Part shown: piece by piece, positions 9,119-17,312 of the stretch
How the letters are laid out: each line of letters starts with the position of its first letter
Numbering within the stretch: the stretch's first letter is position 1
Assembly: GCA_965197635.1 (NCBI GenBank)
Contig: CBDANN010000008.1
Location: 248,001 to 312,000, forward strand
Origin: Bin87 sp965197635
Lineage (GTDB): Bacteria > Chloroflexota > Dehalococcoidia > Lucifugimonadales > UBA3495
Reading direction: 5' to 3'
Length of the DNA stretch: 64,000 nt
Translations under genes and position numbers: made by a program
Notes under the pieces: generated by a model
Database searches by the model: none
What the model was told of the DNA's origin: nothing
What the model saw: the letters and a program-made list of their open reading frames with translations, nothing else

Positions 9119-9203
9119 GGTGCGCCTCCTCAAGGTCGGTTGGTGTTGCGATTATAGCCGTTTTAGCGTTTTGGGGTGGTGCGTCTTCACCGCAAAATCA
9201 ACA

Positions 9204-9227
9204 AGGGCGGGTTCCGAACCCGCCCCT
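9204..9227. repeat. Intergenic palindrome, AGGGCGGGTTC variant
   Basis: AGGGCGGGTTC / GAACCCGCCCcT, a GC-rich relative of the GTAGGGGCG family with a different centre, between the divergently placed hydratase start and the CDGSH gene end. Confidence 0.7.
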
Positions 9228-9280
9228 GGGACACACTTTCTGGTGACGGCGGTTTTTGGAACCGCCATCGCTGAGTGGTT

Positions 9281-9487
9281 TTAGCGGGCCTCGCTGGCCG
9301 CCTCAAACCCGCAGTCGCGGTGCGTGCCGTCGCAGAAGGGCTTATTGCCGGACTGACCGCAACGACAGAATGTGACCCACTGCCCTTCGGGGATGGTGTA
9401 GTTGTTGCCGCTCTGGTCAACAATCTCAATCTCGCCGATGACGCGCAGCGGGCCGTTGCCCCGAATTTCTACTTTCACGTCTGCCAT
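9281..9487 (-). CDS. CDGSH-type iron-sulfur protein
   Basis: 68 residues. The C-terminal half has the zinc-finger-CDGSH pattern: FCRCGQSGNKPFCDGTH, i.e. C-x-C-x8-C-x3-H, whose three Cys and one His hold a labile [2Fe-2S] cluster as in mitoNEET-like proteins. Known relatives take part in redox or iron-sulfur transfer, often as small soluble single-domain proteins in bacteria. The N-terminal half is a short beta-rich region. It is probably monocistronic, bounded by palindromes on both sides. Confidence 0.92.
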   Translation of the reverse strand: MADVKVEIRGNGPLRVIGEIEIVDQSGNNYTIPEGQWVTFCRCGQSGNKPFCDGTHRDCGFEAASEAR

Positions 9488-9624
9488 TTTGGGATTCCTC
9501 CTCTTTGTTTCTGATGATCGTGGGCCGTCTGCCGTTGTGCGCGGCGCGGGCAGGCAGCGGAATGATTATTCACCAAATCGTAACGTCGGTCAAATGCAAA
9601 GCAGGCATCGCGACGCCAAAAATC

Positions 9625-9652
9625 GTAGGGGCGACTCATGAGTCGCCCCTAC
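9625..9652. repeat. Intergenic palindrome (GTAGGGGCG family), copy 3, perfect
   Basis: GTAGGGGCGACTCA / TGAGTCGCCCCTAC, a perfect 28-base palindrome between the CDGSH start side and the cupin gene end. It is the cleanest member of the family. Confidence 0.9.
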
Positions 9653-9673
9653 CGTGTACTTGAAGTCCACGTA

Positions 9674-10069
9674 TTACAGGTTCACCACCAGGTTGTCCGG
9701 CGCGCGGCAGAGGATACCCTCCTGTTCTTCATCGTAGGGGTTCTCCTCAATGTGCGGAGTGTTGGCCGGCACGAAGATGAAATCGCCTGGGCCGGCTTCG
9801 ATCCACTCCTCAAAATTCTCGCCGAAATAAACCCGTACATGCCCCTTCAGCACGTAGGCGGCGGTTTCCGCCTCCAGGTGGGTGTGCGGCGGCCCCTTTT
9901 CGCGGGGGGCGGCGGTCACCTTGCCCATCCAGATCTTGGTGGTGTCGCCCTTGCCGGGCACGATGGCCGGCTGGCGCACCATCCCCGGCGTCTGGATGGT
10001 CTCCGAGGCATCGCCCACGGTGTGCACCACATAGGGCTTGAGGTCAGTCTGTTGTTCCGTCGTCGTCAT
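9674..10069 (-). CDS. Small cupin-domain protein
   Basis: 131 residues from the ATG at 10069, placed eight bases after AAGGAG; seven further upstream codons are open but overlap the preceding gene more. A single conserved-barrel cupin: PHTHLEAETAAYVLKGHVRVYFG (motif 1, with His-x-His and a Glu) and GDFIFVPANTPH (motif 2). Cupins of this size bind a metal and act as isomerases, dioxygenases or sugar-binding sensors; no specific activity can be assigned. It overlaps the 3' end of the upstream 150-residue gene by 26 bases, so the two are probably translated from one message. Confidence 0.82.
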   Translation of the reverse strand: MTTTEQQTDLKPYVVHTVGDASETIQTPGMVRQPAIVPGKGDTTKIWMGKVTAAPREKGPPHTHLEAETAAYVLKGHVRVYFGENFEEWIEAGPGDFIFVPANTPHIEENPYDEEQEGILCRAPDNLVVNL

Positions 10070-10496
10070 CGTTTTCGCTCCTTGTGTCATCGCGTTTCAT
10101 CCACCACGGCGGCGACGGATAGTCGCGCCGCCTACCGGTATCGCTGTACTGGATATAGAAATCCCGCCGGTCATGATACAACCGCGCCCGGTTCAGCACA
10201 AAATCGCTGACAGTGGCATCCAGCGCGGCCTTGATCGTGTCGCAGGATGACATGAACCAATACTTGTAATCGCCGATAAACAAGTAAACACTCGGCCGCC
10301 GGAAGAAATAGCCGTTGAAAGCCTCGCCGTCGCAGACGCGCTGGCATACCGCCTCGAACAACTCCCGCTGCCCATCCTTCATCAACAGGACATACTCGTG
10401 CGGCCAGGTATCGCGGTAGGTGACGGCCTCGCGCCAGGGGGCGTCGGCGATGAGGTCGGTGAGTTTCATATATTGCTTGTCCATGCTATCTGTCAT
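10044..10496 (-). CDS. Hypothetical protein
   Basis: 150 residues, not recognised. It has an aromatic-rich middle (FFRRPSVYLFIGDYKYWFMSS) and an acidic, low-complexity C-terminus (SENDDDDGTTD). No signal peptide or membrane span is evident. It overlaps the end of the PD-(D/E)XK gene upstream by 11 bases and the cupin downstream, suggesting a three-gene operon read on the minus strand. Confidence 0.7.
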   Translation of the reverse strand: MTDSMDKQYMKLTDLIADAPWREAVTYRDTWPHEYVLLMKDGQRELFEAVCQRVCDGEAFNGYFFRRPSVYLFIGDYKYWFMSSCDTIKAALDATVSDFVLNRARLYHDRRDFYIQYSDTGRRRDYPSPPWWMKRDDTRSENDDDDGTTD

Positions 10497-11733
10497 CGAC
10501 GAGCATCGCCTGCAAACGCGGGTGCAGCGTGCTGACCAAACGATTGAGATGCTCTTGCATCCATTTTACTGCCTCACGGAACTCCGGAGATTCCTCGTCG
10601 TCTGCCAGGAAAGCCAAACTGCCCTGACGACGAAAGCCGATCCTGGGGCGATTGCTCCTTCCTTGGCTCCATTGTTCCAGACCGTCCACTTCTATCTGGA
10701 GTTCCTTGAACGGCGCAGTAAGCTGGTCATAAATGCGAACGTCTCGCGTTAAGTTTCTCCTCACGGTCAGATAACAGCCAACCTCGTCGTCCCTGCGATG
10801 AAGATATGCTCCAAAGCATAACCCCCAACCACGTTCCCCTGAGTTCCTCACCAGAACGTAAAGAGTTGTCTGATTGGTCGGCGCGGGAGACGTTACGGTT
10901 ACATCCGAAAACGAGAAATCACGGAGCATTGCGGTCCAGAACCGCAAGTTCTGTTCATCCTGTTCCGAATGAGTTTCCTGCCGTTCCTCGTCATCCACGT
11001 CTGCCAAGACAACATTTACCACGGAACCGCCGTCAACGACGAACCGCTGCACAATCTCGGTGCGCGCCAAAACGCGCGGCTGGACGATGAGGCTATTAGC
11101 AGCATCACGGTAAAGCGCCACCTCCACCATAGCCAAGTTGAAATGCAAACCGCTGTACCGCTGTACGAAATCGACAATGTTGGCCGCGCCCTCCTGAATG
11201 CCATCGCCAATTATCAACAGCAGAAACTCGCCGCGTCGTAAGTGACGCGCCACGTTATCAACGAACTCCGCTTCGTTCAGTTCGGGATATAGCCGGCGCA
11301 CCAACTCATAAAGCGCGTTGCCGCTTTTTCCGAGCGCAAGCGAAGCCTGTCTCTGCAAGTCCTCATAACCCCAAGACGCCAGGTCTTTCGCGTAGTCCAG
11401 GATTTGACCAATCACCTCGCGTCGCGCCTGCGGATTGCGCCACAGTTTGAACTCGGCCAGCGTAAGGCGGCCCAAGTGATTAACGTACAGCGCATCGGCA
11501 TAGCCGGCTGGCAGAGCCAATTCTTTGCAGATCGGTATGACCGGTTCATACGCCGGGTCGATGGCCGCAATGGGCAGCGTCTCCGGGAACTGAAACATGA
11601 GGTCTTGCAGAGTTGCTTCGTCAACCCCGCCGGAGGATGCATCTGCTCGCAGCGGTACGCGCGGCAAGACTTCCGTTAATGCTTTGCCGTCGAGGTCAAC
11701 CCGCAGCAATCCTCCCCCGTAGTTCGACATCAT
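10486..11733 (-). CDS. PD-(D/E)XK nuclease-fold protein, uncharacterised
   Basis: About 415 residues; tandem TTG-ATG-ATG codons at 11736-11728 make the exact start uncertain, and the first ATG is used. Near residues 75-120 it reads PAGYADALYVNHLGRLTLAEFKLWRNPQARREVIGQ (split here only by my summary), with Asp, then E-x-K, then an R/Q-rich helix: the PD-(D/E)XK nuclease pattern. The C-terminal half has a second alpha/beta region of unknown role. Relatives are often annotated as uncharacterised, sometimes in defence contexts. It heads an overlapping operon with a hypothetical protein and a cupin. Nuclease activity is inferred from the motif only. Confidence 0.7.
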   Translation of the reverse strand: MMSNYGGGLLRVDLDGKALTEVLPRVPLRADASSGGVDEATLQDLMFQFPETLPIAAIDPAYEPVIPICKELALPAGYADALYVNHLGRLTLAEFKLWRNPQARREVIGQILDYAKDLASWGYEDLQRQASLALGKSGNALYELVRRLYPELNEAEFVDNVARHLRRGEFLLLIIGDGIQEGAANIVDFVQRYSGLHFNLAMVEVALYRDAANSLIVQPRVLARTEIVQRFVVDGGSVVNVVLADVDDEERQETHSEQDEQNLRFWTAMLRDFSFSDVTVTSPAPTNQTTLYVLVRNSGERGWGLCFGAYLHRRDDEVGCYLTVRRNLTRDVRIYDQLTAPFKELQIEVDGLEQWSQGRSNRPRIGFRRQGSLAFLADDEESPEFREAVKWMQEHLNRLVSTLHPRLQAMLVDDR

Positions 11734-11806
11734 CAATGCGCGATCTCCCGTTCCGCCTTACGGCGGCACCGCAACGAAAGTTCGTAATGGTTTGCCGGGC
11801 GCGTCA

Positions 11807-12160
11807 TCAGGCTGCCAGCAAACGCGATATAAACGAGCGCACCACCGGCTCGTAGAACGCCACATCCTCCAAGTCTAACAAATCACCGTCGCCGTTGGCC
11901 TGGTATTCAAGGGTAATGAGGTAGCCCGATACCAGTGGGATGCCGGTTTGCTGCTCGAGGCTTTCAATGAACGGTTCCACGTCGTCGTATTCGGATGACG
12001 CCAGCTTGCGCCCATGCGCCAGCGCCGCCTGCTGGATGGCGGCCTCGGTGGCCTTCCAGAACAGCGTTGACGCCTCGCCGTGCTTGCCCCGCAACAGGCT
12101 CAGGCCGGCTTGGTCCAGCAGCGACCGGATGTTTTCGGGGATGGCGCTTTTGGTGATCAT
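11807..12160 (-). CDS. Hypothetical small helical protein, possibly HEPN-like
   Basis: 117 residues, mostly helical (NIRSLLDQAGLSLLRGKHGEASTLFWKATEAAIQQAALA). The A-x-x-x-x-FWKATEAA segment recalls small HEPN-type or PaREP1-like proteins, but the RNase R-x4-6-H motif is not evident, so this is a loose resemblance. It follows the broken gene at 12195-12680 by 35 bases on the same strand and could have been its partner. Confidence 0.55.
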   Translation of the reverse strand: MITKSAIPENIRSLLDQAGLSLLRGKHGEASTLFWKATEAAIQQAALAHGRKLASSEYDDVEPFIESLEQQTGIPLVSGYLITLEYQANGDGDLLDLEDVAFYEPVVRSFISRLLAA

Positions 12161-12194
12161 AGCAATTCTCTTCGGCTTCGGTTTGCGTCAGACG

Positions 12195-12680
12195 CTAATC
12201 TGCCTCGGCTGCCGTAATGGCGACAACGCCGGCCTTCCTGGCGCGCTCCCGCTCCTCATCCTGGATTTCTTTGCCTACGACTATGCCGCTGCATTCACAC
12301 TCGGTTGCAATTGCCAGAGCACGGGCGCGGCGGGCGGCAGAGTTGACGTGAGTGCTGTTCACCGCAACGCCTATTTCCACGACTGCGCAAGCATCCTGTC
12401 CGTCCGCATTTTTGCCGACGGCGATGACGGCGGCGTCCAACAAGTCGTAGTATTCATCGTCTCCGATAGTGTTCTTGTCGCCGGCATCCTCAAGCAGGTC
12501 GTACAGGAAATTGTGCGTTTCGCCCTATTCCGTATGCAACAACCTTACTTGCTCCAGCCCAATGATGCGGAGCATCCCGCGGCGGATTCTCCCGGCAACG
12601 AATCTCTCGTAAGGACTCGCAATTCCAGCGGGGTCAATGGCAACTCCATCCTGCGGCGTATGCATGTGGACATCGGGCAT
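12195..12680 (-). pseudogene. Hypothetical protein gene interrupted by an in-frame TAG
   Basis: From an ATG at 12680 the frame reads 51 codons to a TAG at 12525-12527 and then continues, in the same frame and with the same coding style, for 110 codons (GETHNFLYDLLEDAGDKN through the end AAEAD). The part after the stop has no ATG near its beginning, only a TTG at 12443. One nonsense mutation (for example CAG or GAG to TAG) explains this. The repaired product would be about 161 residues, family unknown. The alternative is two unrelated short genes. Confidence 0.55.
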
Positions 12681-12703
12681 TTCCTGACCGCGGGGTCAGC
12701 GGC

Positions 12704-12731
12704 GTAGGGGCGAATCACCATTCGCCCCTAC
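12704..12731. repeat. Intergenic palindrome (GTAGGGGCG family), copy 4
   Basis: GTAGGGGCGAAT / ATTCGCCCCTAC around CACC. It lies between the broken gene and the 3' end of the molybdenum hydroxylase gene, both on the minus strand. Confidence 0.85.
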
Positions 12732-12757
12732 ATTTTACCAACCGCTTTGCAGCGGGA

Positions 12758-15091
12758 TTAGCCGCCGTTCTGATCCCACAGCGCTTCCAGCACTGCGCCG
12801 GGGTTCATGGGGAGGTTCTGCATCCGTACTCCCAGAGCGTCATGGATGGCGTTGGCGATGGCGGCCATGGGTGGGACGATGGGCACCTCGCCCACGCCGC
12901 GCACGCCGTAAGGATGCCCGGGGTTGGGCACCTCTACCACCACCGTGTCGATCATCGGCAGGTCCAGCGCCGTGGGCATTCGGTAGTCCAGGAAGCTGGA
13001 GTTCTGCATCTGGGCGTCATCGTTGAAGAAGTACTCTTCGTTCAGCGCCCAGCCGATGCCCTGGACGGCGCCGCCCTGGATCTGCCCTTCCACGTAGGAG
13101 GGGTGGATGGCGGTGCCGGCGTCCTGGAGGGCGGTGTAGCGCAGGATGTCCACCTTGCCGGTGTCCTCGTCCACCGCCACGTCGGCGATGTGCAGGGCGT
13201 AGGCGCCGCCGACGCCGGTGGGCGACACGTTGGCGCGCCCGACGATGGGGCCGCCCGTGCCATTGAGCCGCGACGCCAGCTGCTGGAAGGTGAACCGCAG
13301 CTCCGGCTCCGACTTGTGCTGAATCACGCCGTCGGCGTACTCCACGTTCTCCGGCTCAATGTCCCAGATGCGGGCGGCGCGATTGATCATCTGCTGCTTC
13401 ACGTCCTGGGCGGCCTCGTAGGAAGCCCAGCCGGTCTTGAAGGCGACGCCGCTGCCGCCGGTCATTGAGGTCCAACCGATGGAGTTGGTGTCGCCCACCG
13501 CCGGCGCAACATCCTCGGCGGCGAGGCCCAACACCTCGGCGACGTGCATCGCGGCCACGGCGCGGGTGCCGCCGATGTCCGGCGAACCCTCCACCAGGCT
13601 CACCGTGCCGTCGGCGAGGACGCTGACGATGGCGCTGGCCGGTCCGGTGCCATTGAACCAGAAGCCGCCGGCGACGCCCCGGCCCACCTTCTTGCCCTCG
13701 GCTTCCGGCGACCGGTCAATGGGAGAGTTCCAGTGATCGTGCTCCCGCAACGCCTGCAAAGTTTCCAGCCAGCCGATGCTGCCGAACTGGGGGCCAGTGA
13801 CCCGGCGGTCGCCTTCTTGGGCTCCGTTCATAGTGCGGAAATCGAGCTTGTCCATCCCGATCGTTTCGCAGATCTCGTCCACCACGGTCTCAACCGCGAA
13901 GCAAGCCGCGGGCGAACCGGGGGCGCGGTAGGCCGCGGTCTTCGGATGGTTCAACACCACGTCGGCCGCCTCGATCCGCCCGTTGGCAATGTTGTAACAG
14001 GACAGGGCGCACTGAGCGCCGGGGTTGACCGGCGAGCCGGGATACGCGCCGGCCTCGTAGTACAGGACCACGTCGGCGGCGGTAATTTTACCGTCGTTGG
14101 TGACGCCCATCTTGACGCGCATATAACCGCCGGAAGTGGGGCCGGTCCCCTCAAACACCTCGGTGCGGGACATCTGGATCTTCACCGGACGGCCCGTCTT
14201 GCGGGACAGCACGGCCGCCACCGGCTCCAGGTACACCAGCGTTTTGCCGCCAAATCCGCCGCCGATTTCCAGTTGCGTCACCAGCACCTTGGACACCGGG
14301 ATGCCCAGTATGGTGGATGTCTGGTCGCGGACGTTGAAGTGGCCCTGGCTGCTGCACCAGACATGCAGCGTGTCGTCGGCATTCCACAGGGCGGTGGCGG
14401 CGTGAGGTTCGATGTAGCCCTGGTGGACGGCCTTGGTGCGGAATTCCCGCTCGATTACCACGTCGGCGGCGGCAAAGCCGGCCTCGATGTCGCCCAGTTC
14501 GTAGAAGTAGCGGTTGGGCACGTTGCCCACCTTGCCGGCGTCGCTCTCGCCCAGCAGCCCGCCGGGGCGGACGTTGGGATCGTTCAGGTTGGCCAGACGC
14601 TCGTGAACCAGAGGCGCGTCGTCGCGCATGGCCTCCAGCACGTCAGTGACCGGCTCGAGGACTTCGTATTCAACGTCGATCAGGGCGAGGGCCAGTTCAG
14701 CCTCGTGGGCGCTGTCGGCGGCCACGGCGGCGATGGCGTGGCCCTTGTAAAGCGCCTTCTCCGCCGCCAGGCAGTTGTTGCTCAGGAACTTGGGGTTGAT
14801 CATCGCCCCTTCGCCCAGGTCGAGCACGCGCCCACCCGCCTGTGGCAGATCGGCGGACGTCACCACGGCCTGGACACCAGGCATGGCTTCGGCTTTGCTG
14901 GTGTCAATGCTCTTGATGCGGGCGTGGGCGTGGGGACTGCGCAATATCTTGGCGTACAGCATTCCCGGCAGGTTCAGGTCGGCTCCATATTGCGCCCGTC
15001 CGGTGACCTTGTCGGTTCCGTCGTGGCGTATGGGCCGGCTGCCGATGACGCTGTAGCCTTCGGTAGCGGCGGATTGCTGAGTGGTGGTCAT
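12758..15091 (-). CDS. Xanthine dehydrogenase-family molybdopterin-binding (large) subunit
   Basis: 777 residues, normal for a stand-alone CoxL/XdhA-type large subunit. ATG at 15091 follows GAGGTG by six bases. N-terminal domain: DKVTGRAQYGADLNLPGMLYAK; cofactor domain with GGGFGGKT near residue 275, QGIGWALNEE near 690, and the terminal GVRGVGEVPIVPP whose Glu is the catalytic base in this family. The enzymes hydroxylate aldehydes, purines, N-heterocycles or CO at a Mo-pterin site. They normally need a FAD subunit and a 2Fe-2S subunit; neither is adjacent here, so partners must be encoded elsewhere. Substrate not assigned. Confidence 0.93.
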   Translation of the reverse strand: MTTTQQSAATEGYSVIGSRPIRHDGTDKVTGRAQYGADLNLPGMLYAKILRSPHAHARIKSIDTSKAEAMPGVQAVVTSADLPQAGGRVLDLGEGAMINPKFLSNNCLAAEKALYKGHAIAAVAADSAHEAELALALIDVEYEVLEPVTDVLEAMRDDAPLVHERLANLNDPNVRPGGLLGESDAGKVGNVPNRYFYELGDIEAGFAAADVVIEREFRTKAVHQGYIEPHAATALWNADDTLHVWCSSQGHFNVRDQTSTILGIPVSKVLVTQLEIGGGFGGKTLVYLEPVAAVLSRKTGRPVKIQMSRTEVFEGTGPTSGGYMRVKMGVTNDGKITAADVVLYYEAGAYPGSPVNPGAQCALSCYNIANGRIEAADVVLNHPKTAAYRAPGSPAACFAVETVVDEICETIGMDKLDFRTMNGAQEGDRRVTGPQFGSIGWLETLQALREHDHWNSPIDRSPEAEGKKVGRGVAGGFWFNGTGPASAIVSVLADGTVSLVEGSPDIGGTRAVAAMHVAEVLGLAAEDVAPAVGDTNSIGWTSMTGGSGVAFKTGWASYEAAQDVKQQMINRAARIWDIEPENVEYADGVIQHKSEPELRFTFQQLASRLNGTGGPIVGRANVSPTGVGGAYALHIADVAVDEDTGKVDILRYTALQDAGTAIHPSYVEGQIQGGAVQGIGWALNEEYFFNDDAQMQNSSFLDYRMPTALDLPMIDTVVVEVPNPGHPYGVRGVGEVPIVPPMAAIANAIHDALGVRMQNLPMNPGAVLEALWDQNGG

Positions 15092-15190
15092 GGTTCACCT
15101 CGCAATGTCGTTCGATGGCTGGTGCACGTTTGCGCCATATTACCATAAGGGCCACAGCTTTTTGCGTTGGCAAGTCGGGCGGCGACAATA

Positions 15191-15218
15191 GTAAAGGCGG
15201 TTCGTGAACCGCCTTTAC
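15191..15218. repeat. Intergenic palindrome, GTAAAGGCGG variant
   Basis: GTAAAGGCGGTTCG / TGAACCGCCTTTAC, near-perfect. The arm changes GGGG to AAGG with matching changes on the other side (CCTT), i.e. compensatory variation relative to the main family. Confidence 0.8.
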
Positions 15219-15247
15219 TGGTGAAACAGACGTAGCCCATCGTCGGC

Positions 15248-15862
15248 TCAAGGACGCTGGCTCAAATCCAACGGTACGGCATAACGCGGGTCGGCAATTG
15301 GGCGCCCCGGCGCCGGGGGTTCCAAAAAGGTTATGCTACTGTAGAAATCGTCCAGAGCAATGAACTTGCCATTTGCCTCCGCCCATTCTCGCATCCGGCG
15401 GCTACAACTGTGCCGCCACGACAGCACTTCAATAAGCCAGCCCCGTCGGTGCATCCGCTCCAGGTCGGCGTGAAAACCTACGCCATCGTCAAAGCCGGCG
15501 CCGTCGCCAGTGAGCAATACCACGATGCCAGGGCTACCGTTAAAATCCACTGTGTCGCGCAGCATAGCGGTTTGCAAGGCCTGGTCCACGCCTATCTCGC
15601 GACCGTGCAAAGCGCCCCGTTCCTGCAACTGGACCGTCACGCCTTCGTTTTCAATCCGATTCCAAACATGACGCAGTTCCGGAGGGACCGAGCCGACGGC
15701 TATTGCTCGTTGAATCTCCCGCCGTCCATGAGCCAGTTCCATCAGGTTAGGAAAATGGATTCGCGCACGAGAACGCGCTTCCTCTCCTTCCGTATCCGCT
15801 GCGACCTGCTGCGCGCTTATGAAAATATTGGAGTTGTCCCAATAGATGAAAACCTTTCCCAT
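15248..15862 (-). CDS. NYN-domain (PIN-like) putative ribonuclease
   Basis: 204 residues from the ATG at 15862, which follows AGGCGGATTTGGA; 15 more upstream codons are open but lack a ribosome site. N-terminal VFIYWDNSNIFISAQQ has the NYN Asp-x-x-Asn pair; GREIGVDQALQTAMLRD (near residue 105) and IVVLLTGDGAGFDDGVGFHADLERM (near 130) supply the other acidic positions. NYN proteins are Mg-dependent RNases of the PIN-like fold, and many act on structured RNA. No partner gene is evident; it is flanked by a palindrome downstream. Confidence 0.82.
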   Translation of the reverse strand: MGKVFIYWDNSNIFISAQQVAADTEGEEARSRARIHFPNLMELAHGRREIQRAIAVGSVPPELRHVWNRIENEGVTVQLQERGALHGREIGVDQALQTAMLRDTVDFNGSPGIVVLLTGDGAGFDDGVGFHADLERMHRRGWLIEVLSWRHSCSRRMREWAEANGKFIALDDFYSSITFLEPPAPGRPIADPRYAVPLDLSQRP

Positions 15863-16080
15863 TCCAAATCCGCCTGTCCAGCGCTGGTTTACTTTCCATT
15901 GTATCACCGGCCTTTCAAAACCAGGGGGAACCCCGACCTCTGCGAAGTAGTGCCCACCTCATTGCAATTCTCGATTTCCGAACCATTTTCATTGCCTTAT
16001 GGAAACCTGCGCTATAATATGCGCCGCAACCGCGCCGCTGAACTTCTCTGTTAGCGGAGCGTCTGAAGGGAGAATTGGCA

Positions 16081-17277
16081 ATGAAACCCCTGGACGGTAT
16101 CAAGGTACTCGACCTGACCCGCGCCCTGGCCGGCCCATTCTGCGCCACGATGCTGGGCGATTACGGCGCCGACGTCATCAAGATTGAACGGCCCGGAGTA
16201 GGCGACGATACCCGCAAATGGGGGCCGCCTTTCATCGGCGAAGAATCGGCCTACTTCCTGTCGGTCAATCGCAACAAGCGCAGCCTGACCCTGAATCTGC
16301 GCGACGAAAAGGCGCAGCAGGTCTTTCTGAAGCTGGCCGAGGACGCCGACGTGATCGTGGAGAACTTCACGCCTGACGTGATGCCCAACTTCAACCTCAG
16401 TTACGAAGACGTAAAGAAGGTCAATCCAGCCATCGTCTATTGTTCCATATCCGGTTTCGGCGCCACCGGACCCTACCGGAACCGTCCCGCCTACGACCAG
16501 ATTATGCAGGGCATCAGCGGCCTGATGAGCATCACCGGCGACCTCGGCGGCAACCCGCAGAAAGTCGGCATCGCCGTCGCCGACATCGGCGCCGGGATGT
16601 GGGCCGCCTTCGCCGTGATGAGCGCCCTGTTCCACCGCAACTCCCCCGAAGGAAACGGTTACGGACAGTACATCGACCTGTCCATGCTGGACGCGCAAGT
16701 CGCCTGGATGACCTATCAGGCCGGCTATTACTTCGCGACCGGCGAGGCTCCCCAACGGTTGGGCGCGGCCCATCCCACGTTGGTCCCCTACCAGGCTTTC
16801 ATGGGCAAGGACGGCAAATATTTCAACGTCGCGGTGGGTTCGGACCGTCTATGGGACCGCTTCTGCGAAGGCATCAATCGCATGGATCTCCACGAGCACC
16901 CCGATTACGCCAACAACGGCGTGCGCGTGAACCACCGCGCTAAGCTGGTGCCCCTCTTGCAGGAGTTCTTCCTGGCGCGAGACGCCGATGATTGGGTTGC
17001 CGACCTGCAGGCCGTGAGCGTCCCCGCCGGCCCTATCAACGACCTGGCCGACGTTTTCAACGACCCGCAGGTGCTGCACCGGGAAATGCTCCTTGAAATT
17101 CCGCACACTACGCTGGGGCCAATCAAGCAGACCGGATTGCCCATCAAGTTCTCGGAAACTCCGGGAAGCCTGGACAAACCCCCACCGTTGTTGGGCGAGC
17201 ACAACCATCAAATCCTTACGGGACTGGGCTATTCGGACGCTGAAGTTGAGCAGATGGCGACCGCCGGAGTAATCTGA
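16081..17277 (+). CDS. CaiB/BaiF family CoA-transferase (family III)
   Basis: 398 residues from the ATG at 16081 (GGGAG upstream). Family III transferases move CoA between carboxylic acids through an aspartyl intermediate. Marks: N-terminal LDGIKVLDLTRALAGPFC, DYGADVIKIERPG, SVNRNKRSLTLNL, and SISGFGATGPYRNRPAYDQIMQG, in which the conserved Asp after AY is the catalytic aspartate (near residue 140). The C-terminal swap region includes PAGPINDLADVFNDPQVLHREM. It begins a same-strand run with an SDR-like gene and an M24 peptidase, which suggests a small catabolic operon. Substrate not predicted. Confidence 0.93.
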   Translation: MKPLDGIKVLDLTRALAGPFCATMLGDYGADVIKIERPGVGDDTRKWGPPFIGEESAYFLSVNRNKRSLTLNLRDEKAQQVFLKLAEDADVIVENFTPDVMPNFNLSYEDVKKVNPAIVYCSISGFGATGPYRNRPAYDQIMQGISGLMSITGDLGGNPQKVGIAVADIGAGMWAAFAVMSALFHRNSPEGNGYGQYIDLSMLDAQVAWMTYQAGYYFATGEAPQRLGAAHPTLVPYQAFMGKDGKYFNVAVGSDRLWDRFCEGINRMDLHEHPDYANNGVRVNHRAKLVPLLQEFFLARDADDWVADLQAVSVPAGPINDLADVFNDPQVLHREMLLEIPHTTLGPIKQTGLPIKFSETPGSLDKPPPLLGEHNHQILTGLGYSDAEVEQMATAGVI

Positions 17278-17312
17278 CCACGGGCCATCGTGAGGGTAGG
17301 GAGATAGCCGAG

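Noticed and set aside
11940..12707. 255-codon plus-strand frame over the broken gene and its neighbour
   Set aside because: The minus-strand frames have better coding character and ribosome sites; the plus frame starts inside the other gene.
13544..15148. A 534-codon open frame on the plus strand opposite the molybdenum hydroxylase gene
   Set aside because: High GC gives long antisense frames; it is low-complexity (His/Gly/Val rich) and has no family features, while the opposite strand has a clear enzyme.
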